Part shown: positions 1-7,628 of the stretch, piece after piece
Layout of the letters: each line of letters begins with the position of its first letter
How positions within the stretch are numbered: the stretch's first letter is position 1
Assembly (NCBI GenBank): GCA_002428485.1
Contig: DIWM01000026.1
Span: 1-48,956 of the forward strand
Reading direction: 5' to 3'
Origin: Deltaproteobacteria bacterium UBA6106
GTDB taxonomy: Bacteria > Desulfobacterota > Syntrophorhabdia > Syntrophorhabdales > Syntrophorhabdaceae
Length of the DNA stretch: 48,956 nt
The notes under the pieces: model-generated
Seen by the model: only the letters and a program-made list of their open reading frames with translations
What the model was told of the DNA's origin: nothing
Databases searched by the model: none
Translations under genes and position numbers: made by a program

Positions 1-627
1 CCCAACGGCGCAGGCAAGACCACCACCTTTTATATGATCATTGGTTTTATAAAGCCCGACGGCGGACGGATAGTGCTTGACGAAGAAGATATCACCGATC
101 TTCCTATGTTCCTCAGGGCACGAAAGGGGTTGACCTATCTCCCCCAGGAGCCCTCGGTGTTTAAAAAGATGAGCGTCCAGGATAACCTGAAATCTGTGCT
201 CGAATTCCTTGATATGGATAAAGAGACGATCAACCACAAAGTTCTGGAACTCCTCGAGGTTTTCAAGCTTGAACATCTGTCCGAAAATTACGCGGACTCT
301 CTCTCGGGAGGGGAGCGGAGAAGGCTTGAGATAGCGCGGGCGCTCATGACATCGCCGCGATTCATGCTCCTTGACGAACCTTTCTCCGGCATCGATCCCA
401 TCTCGGTGTCTGATCTGAAAAAGATAGTCAACGGCTTGAAAAAACGTGGTATCGGGGTGCTCCTCTCCGACCATAACGTAAGGGACTCTCTGCCTATATG
501 CGACAGGGCCTATGTGGTAAACAACGGGAAGGTGCTCCTCGAGGGGACCCCGGAAAGCGTGGCTCAGGACAAAATAGTGAGGGAGGTTTATTTGGGAGAG
601 GAATTTTACATCGATGTTGGAACTTAA
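1..627 (+). CDS. lptB: LPS export ABC transporter ATPase LptB (5' partial)
   Basis: Cytoplasmic ATPase that powers lipopolysaccharide extraction from the inner membrane with LptF/G and LptC. The reading frame is already open at base 1: it encodes a Walker A (PNGAGKTTTFYM), so the start codon and roughly the first 35-40 residues lie outside the window. Visible motifs are a Q-loop (YLPQEPSVF), the ABC signature LSGGERRRLEIARAL, Walker B with catalytic Glu (FMLLDEPFSGID) and the switch His in LLSDHNVRDSL, all typical of LptB. It overlaps rpoN by 14 nt, the usual lptB-rpoN arrangement of proteobacteria, so the two are probably co-transcribed. Identification is firm; only the 5' end is missing. 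Confidence 0.95.
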   Translation, partial: PNGAGKTTTFYMIIGFIKPDGGRIVLDEEDITDLPMFLRARKGLTYLPQEPSVFKKMSVQDNLKSVLEFLDMDKETINHKVLELLEVFKLEHLSENYADSLSGGERRRLEIARALMTSPRFMLLDEPFSGIDPISVSDLKKIVNGLKKRGIGVLLSDHNVRDSLPICDRAYVVNNGKVLLEGTPESVAQDKIVREVYLGEEFYIDVGT

Positions 628-1978
628 ACAGACCCAGAAACTATCACCCATACTGACGCAACAGCTCCAGCAGGCGATAAGGCTTCTCCAATTGTCAAAG
701 CTGGAGCTTGTCGAGGCCATCGAGCAGGAGATCAAAGAAAACCCTATCCTTGAGGTTGGCGAAGAGCAAGCCGAAGAACAGACACAGGAAACCAAGGACG
801 ACGGGGAAGAGATTGCAGAACTGCTTGACCGGTTCTCACCTTCCGAGGAATTTTCCTACAGAGAGGAAAAAGAATACCCGGATTATGAAAACATTATAAA
901 GAAGCCCTCCAACCTGAGGGATTATCTGAGATGGCAGGCAGGCCTGGCGAACTTCGATCAGAACGAACGGCTTGTAGTGGAATGGATAATAGAGAACATA
1001 GACGACAACGGTTACCTGGCCTATCCGATAAACGAGATCTCCAATTCATCCGGGTTTTCTCCCGAATCCCTGGAGGAGGTTTTGAAAAAGGTCCAGAAGT
1101 TTGACCCAACCGGGGTAGGCGCCAGGGACCTGAAGGAGTGTATCCTCATCCAGTATGAAGCTCTTGGGGAAAAAGACCCCCTGCTGGAACAGATACTGGC
1201 CTCCTATTTTGAACTCTTTCACCACAATAACGTAAAGGGCATCGCAAAGGCAACGGGCCATTCTGTCGATATGGTCAAAAAGGTCTTCGAAAAGATAAAG
1301 AGTTTTGACCCGAAACCGGGCAGGAATTACAGCGACGAATACACATCATACATCGTGCCTGATGTATATGTCATAAAGAAGGAAGATGGTTTCGAAATAT
1401 TGTTGAACGATGACGACCTCCCGGAACTCCGGCTTAACAGGTATTACATGGGGCTTTGCAGGGACAAAAAGACTGCCGGCGATACGAAGAAGTATATAAA
1501 AAACAAGCTGCATCAGGCCGAATGGTTTATCAAAAGCATACAGCAGCGACAGCGGACACTTTATCTTGTCGCAGAAAGCATACTGAAATTCCAGCGGGAA
1601 TTTTTCGAACAGGGCTTGCGGTCGCTCAAACCTCTTATTCTCAAAGACGTAGCCCAGGACATCGGCGTTCATGAGTCTACGGTAAGCCGGATAACTACAA
1701 GCAAGTATATGAGCTGCCCCCAGGGCCTCTACGAGTTGAAGTTCTTTTTTCCCACCGGTATTGATAAGGAAGGAGACAGCCCTCTCTCTACAAACGTCGT
1801 CATGTACCTTATCACAGAGATCGTAAAGCATGAGGACAAAAAAAAACCCCTGACAGACAGTGCGATAGTTGATTATCTGAAGGCAAAACAGAATATTAAC
1901 ATCGCGCGGAGAACGGTGGCGAAATACCGCGAAGGCCTGAACATACCGTCTTCACGAGACAGAACGGCGCAGGATTAA
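614..1978 (+). CDS. rpoN: RNA polymerase sigma-54 factor RpoN
   Basis: Alternative sigma factor that recognises -24/-12 promoters and needs an AAA+ activator. The 454-residue product has the Gln/Leu-rich region I (LSPILTQQLQQAIRLLQLSK, residues about 9-28) that contacts activators, an acidic region II (about 45-90), the core-binding region, a helix-turn-helix with VHESTVSRITTSKYM, and the C-terminal RpoN box (ARRTVAKYREGLNIPSSR) that reads the -24 element. Length is slightly below the commonest 475-500. The ATG at 614 lies inside the end of lptB, so translation is likely coupled. I did not find a convincing -24/-12 promoter in the window, so its targets are elsewhere or were missed. Confidence 0.96.
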   Translation: MLELKQTQKLSPILTQQLQQAIRLLQLSKLELVEAIEQEIKENPILEVGEEQAEEQTQETKDDGEEIAELLDRFSPSEEFSYREEKEYPDYENIIKKPSNLRDYLRWQAGLANFDQNERLVVEWIIENIDDNGYLAYPINEISNSSGFSPESLEEVLKKVQKFDPTGVGARDLKECILIQYEALGEKDPLLEQILASYFELFHHNNVKGIAKATGHSVDMVKKVFEKIKSFDPKPGRNYSDEYTSYIVPDVYVIKKEDGFEILLNDDDLPELRLNRYYMGLCRDKKTAGDTKKYIKNKLHQAEWFIKSIQQRQRTLYLVAESILKFQREFFEQGLRSLKPLILKDVAQDIGVHESTVSRITTSKYMSCPQGLYELKFFFPTGIDKEGDSPLSTNVVMYLITEIVKHEDKKKPLTDSAIVDYLKAKQNINIARRTVAKYREGLNIPSSRDRTAQD

Positions 1979-2021
1979 GCGGAGGGCGGAGAGCACGGAG
2001 CGGAGAGTGAAAAGCGAAAAG

Positions 2022-2062
2022 AATAATATAGGTCTTATATGACCTATTGGACCTATATTATT
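2022..2062. repeat. Inverted-repeat element between rpoN and hpf
   Basis: A perfect 13-bp inverted repeat (aataatataggtc at 2022-2034, gacctatattatt at 2050-2062) encloses a second copy of gacctat at 2041-2047, so the left arm can pair with either of two right arms. No T-run follows, so it is not a normal terminator. It looks like a mobile or expanding intergenic palindrome built from the word ataggtc. Confidence 0.7.
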
Positions 2063-2067
2063 CTATA

Positions 2068-2133
2068 GCCCGTTCTCGGGCGAGAAGGGGTGGCTCCGGT
2101 GGCTTTGCTGCCGGAGGGGGCGACGTGAGCCCC
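2068..2133 (+). other. Cluster of GC-rich stem-loops upstream of hpf
   Basis: Three adjacent hairpins are visible: gcccg-ttct-cgggc (2068-2081), ctccggtggc-ttt-gctgccggag (2094-2116, ten pairs counting two G-U), and ggggc-(7)-gcccc (2117-2133). The first has a mutually exclusive alternative, ttctc-gggc-gagaa (2073-2086). No T-run follows. It may shape the 3' end of the lptB-rpoN mRNA or be a repeat; I do not recognise a known riboswitch. Confidence 0.45.
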
Positions 2134-2161
2134 ATTAACTGAATATTTTCAATGAATTGGA

Positions 2162-2190
2162 TTGACATGGCCGTCTATATCTGTTAACCT
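2162..2190 (+). promoter_or_regulatory. Possible sigma-70 promoter for hpf
   Basis: TTGACA (2162-2167), 17-nt spacer, TAACCT (2185-2190). The -35 is perfect and the -10 is weak (three of six). Predicted transcription start is near 2197, about 44 nt before the hpf ATG. It would let hpf and the PTS genes be expressed apart from rpoN. Confidence 0.5.
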
Positions 2191-2240
2191 TGGAACGAGG
2201 GTTGGTAATCGCCAACCTTATTTTTATAAGCGGAGGGCTT

Positions 2241-2765
2241 ATGGATATCACGATAAGTTTTAGACACATCGAAACCGATGAAAATATCAGGCAGTATGTG
2301 GAAGAAAAGATGACGAGGCTACAGAAATACGTAGAGACGCCCCTTGATGTCCATGTTGTCCTCTCCCTCGAACGGAAATACAGACATCGTATCGACGTGA
2401 TGTTCACGTTAAACGGGGTTGTTTTCAATGCCCACGAAGTGATGGACGATATGCATGCTGCCGTTGATAAAATCCTTGACAAGCTTGAGAGACGGTTAAC
2501 AAAGTTCAGGGACAAAACGAAAAAATACCGTGAAGGGAAAACAAAACACGCCCTGTCCCCTCAGGTGCCCGAAGAATCAAGCATCATAGTAACAAAAACG
2601 ATCGACGCAAAGCCCATGGATCCGGAGGAAGCGGTTATGCAGTTGCAGGCATCGGGAGATAGCTTCATAATATTCCGCGAGGGGGAGAGGGACAACGTAT
2701 GCGTCGTCTACAAGAGGAAAGACGGGAAATATAGCTTGATTGAGACGTTAGGGAAAAGGCCTTGA
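2241..2765 (+). CDS. hpf: Ribosome hibernation-promoting factor, long form
   Basis: Binds the 30S decoding region and pairs ribosomes into inactive 100S dimers in stationary phase. The 174-residue protein has the N-terminal HPF/YfiA domain (from MDITISFRHIETDENI to about residue 100), a variable linker (about 105-120), and the C-terminal dimerisation domain with KPMDPEEAVMQL and the final IETL, which defines the long form. The frame extends 17 codons further upstream, but the ATG at 2241 is preferred because GGAGGG lies just before it and the conserved domain begins there. The stop overlaps the ptsN start. The rpoN-hpf-ptsN order is conserved across proteobacteria. Confidence 0.93.
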   Translation: MDITISFRHIETDENIRQYVEEKMTRLQKYVETPLDVHVVLSLERKYRHRIDVMFTLNGVVFNAHEVMDDMHAAVDKILDKLERRLTKFRDKTKKYREGKTKHALSPQVPEESSIIVTKTIDAKPMDPEEAVMQLQASGDSFIIFREGERDNVCVVYKRKDGKYSLIETLGKRP

Positions 2766-3223
2766 AAATAGCAGAAATACTTCAGGAGCAATGCATCGTT
2801 GCTGACATAAAAGGAAAAACAAAAAGAGAGATCATCACAGAACTTGTTGAAGCCCTCGCGAAGGCACGCTTGATAGAAGACGTTGAAGCGGTCGTCAACG
2901 TAGTGATGGATCGTGAAAAGCTTGGCAGTACCGGTATCGGCAACGGTGTTGCAGTTCCGCACGGCAAACTGAAAAATATCAAAAACATTATGTGCGCCCT
3001 TGGAAGGTCGCAAAGCGGGGTAGATTTCGACGCTGTCGACAGGTCTCCTGTTCATATCTTTTTTTTAGTGCTCGCCCCGGAGGACTCGGCAAGCCTTCAC
3101 CTGAAAGTGCTGTCCCGGATCACAAAGATACTGCGCGACCAGTCGTTGCGGAAAAAAGTAATCAAACTTACAACCGTGCATGACATATATACGAGCATTC
3201 TCGAGGAGGACGAAAAGATTTAG
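2762..3223 (+). CDS. ptsN: PTS EIIA-Ntr-type regulatory protein
   Basis: Phosphoryl acceptor of the regulatory (nitrogen-type) PTS; family members control potassium transport, carbon/nitrogen balance and sigma-54-linked functions through their phosphorylation state rather than by moving sugar. The 153-residue protein shows the EIIA-2 signature around GIGNGVAVPHGKL with the phospho-His at about residue 67, and the downstream HIFFLVLAPEDS and HLKVLSRI segments. The start is TTG at 2762, overlapping the hpf stop, so translation is probably coupled. No EIIB or EIIC domain is attached, and no sugar permease occurs in the window. A TTG start may keep expression modest. Confidence 0.93.
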   Translation: MKIAEILQEQCIVADIKGKTKREIITELVEALAKARLIEDVEAVVNVVMDREKLGSTGIGNGVAVPHGKLKNIKNIMCALGRSQSGVDFDAVDRSPVHIFFLVLAPEDSASLHLKVLSRITKILRDQSLRKKVIKLTTVHDIYTSILEEDEKI

Positions 3224-3248
3224 TGTCCTGGTCGTTGAGAAAGGATTA

Positions 3249-4190
3249 ATGAAAGGGATAACCGTACAGGAATTGAAAGACGACACTCTTTATGGGTTGG
3301 GCCTGGAGGTTATCTCAGGATCTAATGGGCTCTCGAGAAAGATTTACAATCAGAGGATCCAGAAGCTCGGTCTTGTTATTACCGGCAACATGGTGTACCT
3401 CCATTCTCACAGGGTTCAGATCCTCGGCAATATAGAGATTTCATATCTGCGGTCCCTAACCGATATAAAAAGGAAAAAGATCATCAGGGAGCTTTGCAGA
3501 AACGATGTTGTATGCTTTATTGTTACCAGGGACCTGAAAGTGCCGGAATATTTTCTTACAAAAACAGACGAGGAAGGCATCCCTCTTTTGAGAACAAAAC
3601 TTGTAACCTCCGTATTCATCGATAGAATAACAAAATTGCTCGAGGAAAGGCTCGCCCCCACGACAACGGTACATGGGGTACTGCTCGATATATTCGGGGT
3701 CGGGGCGTTGATAATGGGCAGGCCGGGGATAGGAAAGAGCGAGAACGCCCTCGAATTGATCATGAGGGGGCACAGGCTTGTTGTTGATGACGCCGTCTGC
3801 GTGAAAAAGGTCGGGGCAATTGCCCTTCATGGTGAATCGCCTGAAATGATAAAGAGCCTCCTGGAGATACGGGGGATCGGCATCGTTGATATAGAAAAAC
3901 TTTTTGGCGTATCTGCAGTACGGGACGAGAAAAAGATAGAGCTCGCCATAGAGCTTTTTGACTGGGACAATAGCACGGAATGCGAGCGGATAGGGCTTAA
4001 AGAGGAAAGATACAGCCTTCTTGGACTGGAACTGCCGCTGGTACGGATCCCCGTCAGTTCCGGAAAAAATGTCTCCGCTATTATCGAGCTTGCATGCCGG
4101 AACCACATACTCAAGACGCATGGCGTGAACACAGCGGCAGATCTCGAGAGAAGGATGCTGCGATCGATGGAGGGCAGCCCGACATCATGA
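3249..4190 (+). CDS. hprK: HPr kinase/phosphorylase HprK
   Basis: Bifunctional enzyme that phosphorylates HPr on Ser46 with ATP or PPi and removes it by phosphorolysis. The 313-residue protein has an N-terminal regulatory domain (1-130) and a C-terminal kinase domain: catalytic His in TTVHGVLLD (about 142), Walker A GRPGIGKSE (about 157-165), RGHRLVVDDAV with paired Asp (180-181), and the HprK signature EIRGIGIVDIEKLFGVSAVR. The P-loop reads RPGIGKS where most members have SGIGKS. The frame opens at 3180, but the ATG at 3249 follows an AAAGG site and matches family length. Its substrate Ser46 is present in the HPr encoded at 5460. Confidence 0.94.
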   Translation: MKGITVQELKDDTLYGLGLEVISGSNGLSRKIYNQRIQKLGLVITGNMVYLHSHRVQILGNIEISYLRSLTDIKRKKIIRELCRNDVVCFIVTRDLKVPEYFLTKTDEEGIPLLRTKLVTSVFIDRITKLLEERLAPTTTVHGVLLDIFGVGALIMGRPGIGKSENALELIMRGHRLVVDDAVCVKKVGAIALHGESPEMIKSLLEIRGIGIVDIEKLFGVSAVRDEKKIELAIELFDWDNSTECERIGLKEERYSLLGLELPLVRIPVSSGKNVSAIIELACRNHILKTHGVNTAADLERRMLRSMEGSPTS

Positions 4191-5032
4191 AGGTGGTCAT
4201 TGTTAGCGGCATATCGGGTTCGGGAAAAACGACATTCCTGAGGGCCCTTGAGGATATTGGATTTTTCTGCGTTGATAACTTCCCGCTCATACTCTTGCGG
4301 AAGTTCCTCGAACTATGCCAGGCCGCCGGTGAAAAGATAAGGAAGTGCGCCTTTGTGATCGACGTAAGGGAAAGGGAGTTTTTCGACGAGGGCAAGGATA
4401 TTCTCAAAAATATCAAAGATCAGTACGAGGCAGAGATCATATTTCTCGAAAGCTCTGAGGACATACTCCTCAGGCGCTACAAGGAGACACGGAGGTCCCA
4501 CCCGCTTTTTGCCACATCCAACGTCCGCGACGCGCTGAAAGAAGAGAGAGGGCTTGTAAGCTGGATAAAGGATATGGCGGATCAGGTACTGGACAGCACC
4601 TACCTCATTCAGCACGATTTGAGGCGCTTTGTCCTGAAGAAGTACAGCGAGGAAGAACAGGTGATGAAGATAAACCTTATATCCTTCGGGTACCCATATG
4701 GAATACCGCCGGAAGCAGACATGCTGCTGGATGTAAGGTTTCTCCCGAACCCGTTTTTCGTTGAGGGGCTGCGGGAGAAGACGGGCATCGAGAAAGATGT
4801 GGGAGACTATATAAGGTCCAGCGAAATGTATACCCAGTATTCACTTTTACTGTATAATCTTCTGGTATACCTTATACCGTTGTTTGAAAGAGAAGGAAAA
4901 AGCTACCTGACGATCTGTTTCGGGTGCACCGGGGGGAAACACAGGTCAGTGTTCACGGCACACGAGCTTGCAGAGAAATTGCTGGCATTGAACTATAATG
5001 TATTTACTGTCCACAGGGACATCGACAGGTAG
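4187..5032 (+). CDS. rapZ: RapZ/YvcJ family nucleotide-binding RNase adapter
   Basis: In E. coli RapZ targets the sRNA GlmZ to RNase E and so tunes glucosamine-6-phosphate synthase; in other phyla the family's role is less clear. The 281-residue product begins with a P-loop (GISGSGKTTFLRALEDIG, residues 8-25), has the signature FLPNPFFVEGLREKTG, and ends with the GCTGGKHRSV motif of the C-terminal RNA-binding domain. The ATG at 4187 overlaps the hprK stop (ATGA) and follows an AGGG-containing site; an upstream ATG at 4094 would add 31 non-conserved residues. Linkage to ptsN and hprK is typical. I see no GlmZ-like RNA here. Confidence 0.92.
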   Translation: MKVVIVSGISGSGKTTFLRALEDIGFFCVDNFPLILLRKFLELCQAAGEKIRKCAFVIDVREREFFDEGKDILKNIKDQYEAEIIFLESSEDILLRRYKETRRSHPLFATSNVRDALKEERGLVSWIKDMADQVLDSTYLIQHDLRRFVLKKYSEEEQVMKINLISFGYPYGIPPEADMLLDVRFLPNPFFVEGLREKTGIEKDVGDYIRSSEMYTQYSLLLYNLLVYLIPLFEREGKSYLTICFGCTGGKHRSVFTAHELAEKLLALNYNVFTVHRDIDR

Positions 5033-5042
5033 GGAGGGATTT

Positions 5043-5453
5043 ATGATTGGACTGGTAGTGGCAGCGCATTTTAATCTTGCGCGCGAGATGGTAGCGGCAA
5101 CAGAACTGATCGTCGGCAAGCAGAAACAGTTCGCATATGTTGATATTTTCCCTGACGAGGACGTTGAGATCATTAAAGGCAGAATAGTATCCGCGATAAA
5201 GGAAACAGGCGCCGGCGACGGGGTCATTATCCTTACCGATATGTTCGGAGGAACGCCGTCGAACATAAGCCTCTCTTTTCTGGAAGAGGGCAAGGTTGAA
5301 GTTGTTGCCGGGGTGAACCTCCCTATGTTGATAAAACTGACCACATACAGGGAAGGAAGATCCATTGATGAGCTTGCGGAGTTTATTACCCGGTACGGAC
5401 AGAAAAATATCTATCTCGCAACGGACGTGCTAAAGGCAAGGAAAAAGGAGTAG
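5043..5453 (+). CDS. PTS EIIA, mannose family
   Basis: Single-domain EIIA of the mannose/sorbose family (136 residues). The active-site His is at residue 9 (MIGLVVAAH), and the family signature LTDMFGGTPSN is present. In a sugar PTS this domain passes phosphate from HPr to EIIB-Man, but no EIIB, EIIC or EIID gene is in the window, so it probably acts as a sensor or regulator in the chain with ptsN. The ATG at 5043 is chosen because AGGGAGGG lies just upstream and the domain starts there; the frame opens 15 codons earlier. It sits 10 nt after rapZ and 6 nt before ptsH, in one operon. Confidence 0.9.
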   Translation: MIGLVVAAHFNLAREMVAATELIVGKQKQFAYVDIFPDEDVEIIKGRIVSAIKETGAGDGVIILTDMFGGTPSNISLSFLEEGKVEVVAGVNLPMLIKLTTYREGRSIDELAEFITRYGQKNIYLATDVLKARKKE

Positions 5454-5459
5454 GGCATA

Positions 5460-5726
5460 ATGTTAGAGGGGATGTTTACCATCAGGAACAGGCTTGGCCT
5501 TCACGCAAGGGCGGCTGCAACATTCGTGAAAAAGGCCGCCGAATTCAACGCAAACGTTATGGTTGAAAAAGACGGCACGATCGTTAACGGCAAAAGCATT
5601 ATGGGGCTTTTGATGCTTGCCTGTCCGCTGGGAAGCAGGGTAACATTGAAGGTTGAAGGAGACGACGAAGAAAAGGCGTTCCGGGAGATCGGCGGCCTCA
5701 TTGACGAAGGATTCCAGGAAGAATGA
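5460..5726 (+). CDS. ptsH: Phosphocarrier protein HPr
   Basis: Small phosphocarrier that takes phosphate from Enzyme I and hands it to the EIIA proteins. The 88-residue product has the active-site His15 in GLHARAAA and Ser46 in NGKSIMGLLML, the target of HprK. Both sites are intact, so it can receive PEP-dependent and ATP-dependent phosphorylation. Start ATG 5460 follows GGAGTAGGG; an alternative ATG at 5472 would remove four residues and is also possible. The stop overlaps the Enzyme I start (ATGA), implying coupled synthesis. Confidence 0.95.
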   Translation: MLEGMFTIRNRLGLHARAAATFVKKAAEFNANVMVEKDGTIVNGKSIMGLLMLACPLGSRVTLKVEGDDEEKAFREIGGLIDEGFQEE

Positions 5727-7507
5727 CAGAAGAGCTCTTTACCAATAAGGTTCTCAAGGGAACCGGTGTCTCATCAGGCATAACGACAGGAAAGGTCTAT
5801 CTCCTTGAACGTGGAAGGATCCCCATCAATAAGCTCTCTATCAAGGAAGAACATGTGGAGAGAGAAACCCATAAATTCAGAAATGCCGTACATACGGCAA
5901 TTGACGAACTTAACACCATCAAAGAGACTATTCCGGACGACGAGGTAAGGAAGCATGCCTTTATTATCGATACCCATGTGCTGATCATCCAGGACGACTT
6001 CTTTGTGAATGAAGTGGTCGATGTCATAAGAAAAGAAAAGATCAATGCAGAGTGGGCCCTCGATATCGTTATATCGAAATTCCTCACAAGTTTTGACAAG
6101 ATAGAGGATTCGTACCTGAGAGAAAGGGGGCAGGATCTCAAATATATCCATGAACGGCTCGTGAGGATCATGGTAAAGGGCAAGAAATCCGACATTGACA
6201 GGAAAAGCATGAAGGGCAAATCGATCATTATTGCCCACGACCTTTCGCCTGCCGATACGATCCAGTTGAACCTTAACAGCATCTCCGGCTTTGTTACCGA
6301 CGTCGGCGGCAGGACCTCGCACACCTCTATTGTGGCGCGCGCACTGGAAATACCCGCCGTGGTAGGCGTCGGGAATATTACAAGCCTGGTAAAAAATAAC
6401 GACACGATCATCATCGACGGGGACGAAGGGGCCGTCATCATCAATCCCACAAAGCAGGTCCAGAAGGATTATCTCGTAAAACAGGTCCACCTGAAAAACC
6501 AGCGAAAAGAGTTCCTCAGAATAGCCAGGCTGAAACCGGAGACAAAAGATGGTTTCAGGCTGAAGGTGGGAGCAAACATCGAACTGCTGGCCGAGGTGGA
6601 CATCGTTGAAAAATACGGCGCCCTGGGCATAGGGTTATACAGAACAGAGTATATCTACCTCTCACGGAAGACCCTCCCAACAGAGATGGATCATTATCAT
6701 ATCTACCGGAAGCTCGCAGAAAACAAATCCCTGCAATATATCACCATACGAACACTCGATATAGGGGGCGACAAGTTCGTCTCGGACGTTGACATGCCGA
6801 AAGAGATGAACCCTGCAATGGGACTGAGGGCAATACGTTTGTGCATCAAAGAACTCTCCATATTCAAAACCCAACTCATGGGAATCTTAAGGGCAAGCGC
6901 TTACGGGCCGTTAAGGATACTGATTCCGATGGTTTCCGGCATTGAGGAGGTAAGGAAGACAAAAGCAATCATTGCCGAATGTATGTCGGAACTAAGCCAT
7001 AAACGGATCCATTTCAACAAAGACATCAAGATCGGCATTATGATCGAGGTGCCCTCCGCATGCATGATCAGCGACAAGCTTGCCGGGGAAGTGGATTTTT
7101 TCAGCATCGGCACCAACGACCTTATCCAGTATACCCTCGCCATAGACAGGGTAAACGAGTACGTTTCATATCTTTATGAACCGCTGCATCCGGCAGTGCT
7201 GAAGATGATAAAACGGTCCGTTGACGACGCCCACGCCAACAAGATAGAAATAGCATTGTGCGGGGAGATGGCCGGAGAGCCTCTCTACGTGCCTATTATG
7301 CTTGGGCTGGGGCTCGATGAGGTCAGCATGAACCCTTATTCAATCCCGAGGATAAAGAAGATAATCAGGGGCATCGACCAGAGCTATTGCAGAGAGCTTG
7401 TTGAAGAGATCATGAAAAAGGACTCGGCAAAAGAGGGTGAGCAGTTTTTGAGAAATGTAATGGCGCAGATATTCCCCAGTGATTTTATTAAGTGTTATGA
7501 TGGGTAA
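5723..7507 (+). CDS. ptsI: PTS Enzyme I (PEP-protein phosphotransferase)
   Basis: Transfers phosphate from phosphoenolpyruvate to HPr. The 594-residue protein has the N-terminal HPr-binding/phospho-His region, with the active-site motif GGRTSHTSIVARAL (His about residue 200), and the C-terminal PEP-binding TIM barrel with GIGLYRTEYIY, FFSIGTNDLIQYTLA and the catalytic Cys in ALCGEMAGEP. Length is typical (about 570-590). The start overlaps ptsH by 4 nt. It closes an operon with all soluble PTS components (EI, HPr, two EIIAs, HprK) and no permease, so the output is presumably regulatory. The gene is followed by a 121-nt spacer before metK. Confidence 0.95.
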   Translation: MTEELFTNKVLKGTGVSSGITTGKVYLLERGRIPINKLSIKEEHVERETHKFRNAVHTAIDELNTIKETIPDDEVRKHAFIIDTHVLIIQDDFFVNEVVDVIRKEKINAEWALDIVISKFLTSFDKIEDSYLRERGQDLKYIHERLVRIMVKGKKSDIDRKSMKGKSIIIAHDLSPADTIQLNLNSISGFVTDVGGRTSHTSIVARALEIPAVVGVGNITSLVKNNDTIIIDGDEGAVIINPTKQVQKDYLVKQVHLKNQRKEFLRIARLKPETKDGFRLKVGANIELLAEVDIVEKYGALGIGLYRTEYIYLSRKTLPTEMDHYHIYRKLAENKSLQYITIRTLDIGGDKFVSDVDMPKEMNPAMGLRAIRLCIKELSIFKTQLMGILRASAYGPLRILIPMVSGIEEVRKTKAIIAECMSELSHKRIHFNKDIKIGIMIEVPSACMISDKLAGEVDFFSIGTNDLIQYTLAIDRVNEYVSYLYEPLHPAVLKMIKRSVDDAHANKIEIALCGEMAGEPLYVPIMLGLGLDEVSMNPYSIPRIKKIIRGIDQSYCRELVEEIMKKDSAKEGEQFLRNVMAQIFPSDFIKCYDG

Positions 7508-7628
7508 CCCCGGGCCGTAAAAATAATATTTATTATAGCTTTATAGGTAAATAATCAGTAAAATAAACAGGTTTTTGTGTTTGTTGCTGATAACTGACAG
7601 CTGATAGCTTATATAAGGAGGTAGCAAA
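7508..7628 (+). other. ptsI-metK spacer with word-like repeat
   Basis: AT-rich spacer ending in the word-like repeat gctgataactgacagctga (within 7585-7609) and a strong AAGGAGG site for metK. I looked for a SAM riboswitch (kink-turn plus pseudoknot signature) and do not see one. Similar ctgatagct/atgagct words recur at 8883-8899 and near 30990. Confidence 0.5.
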
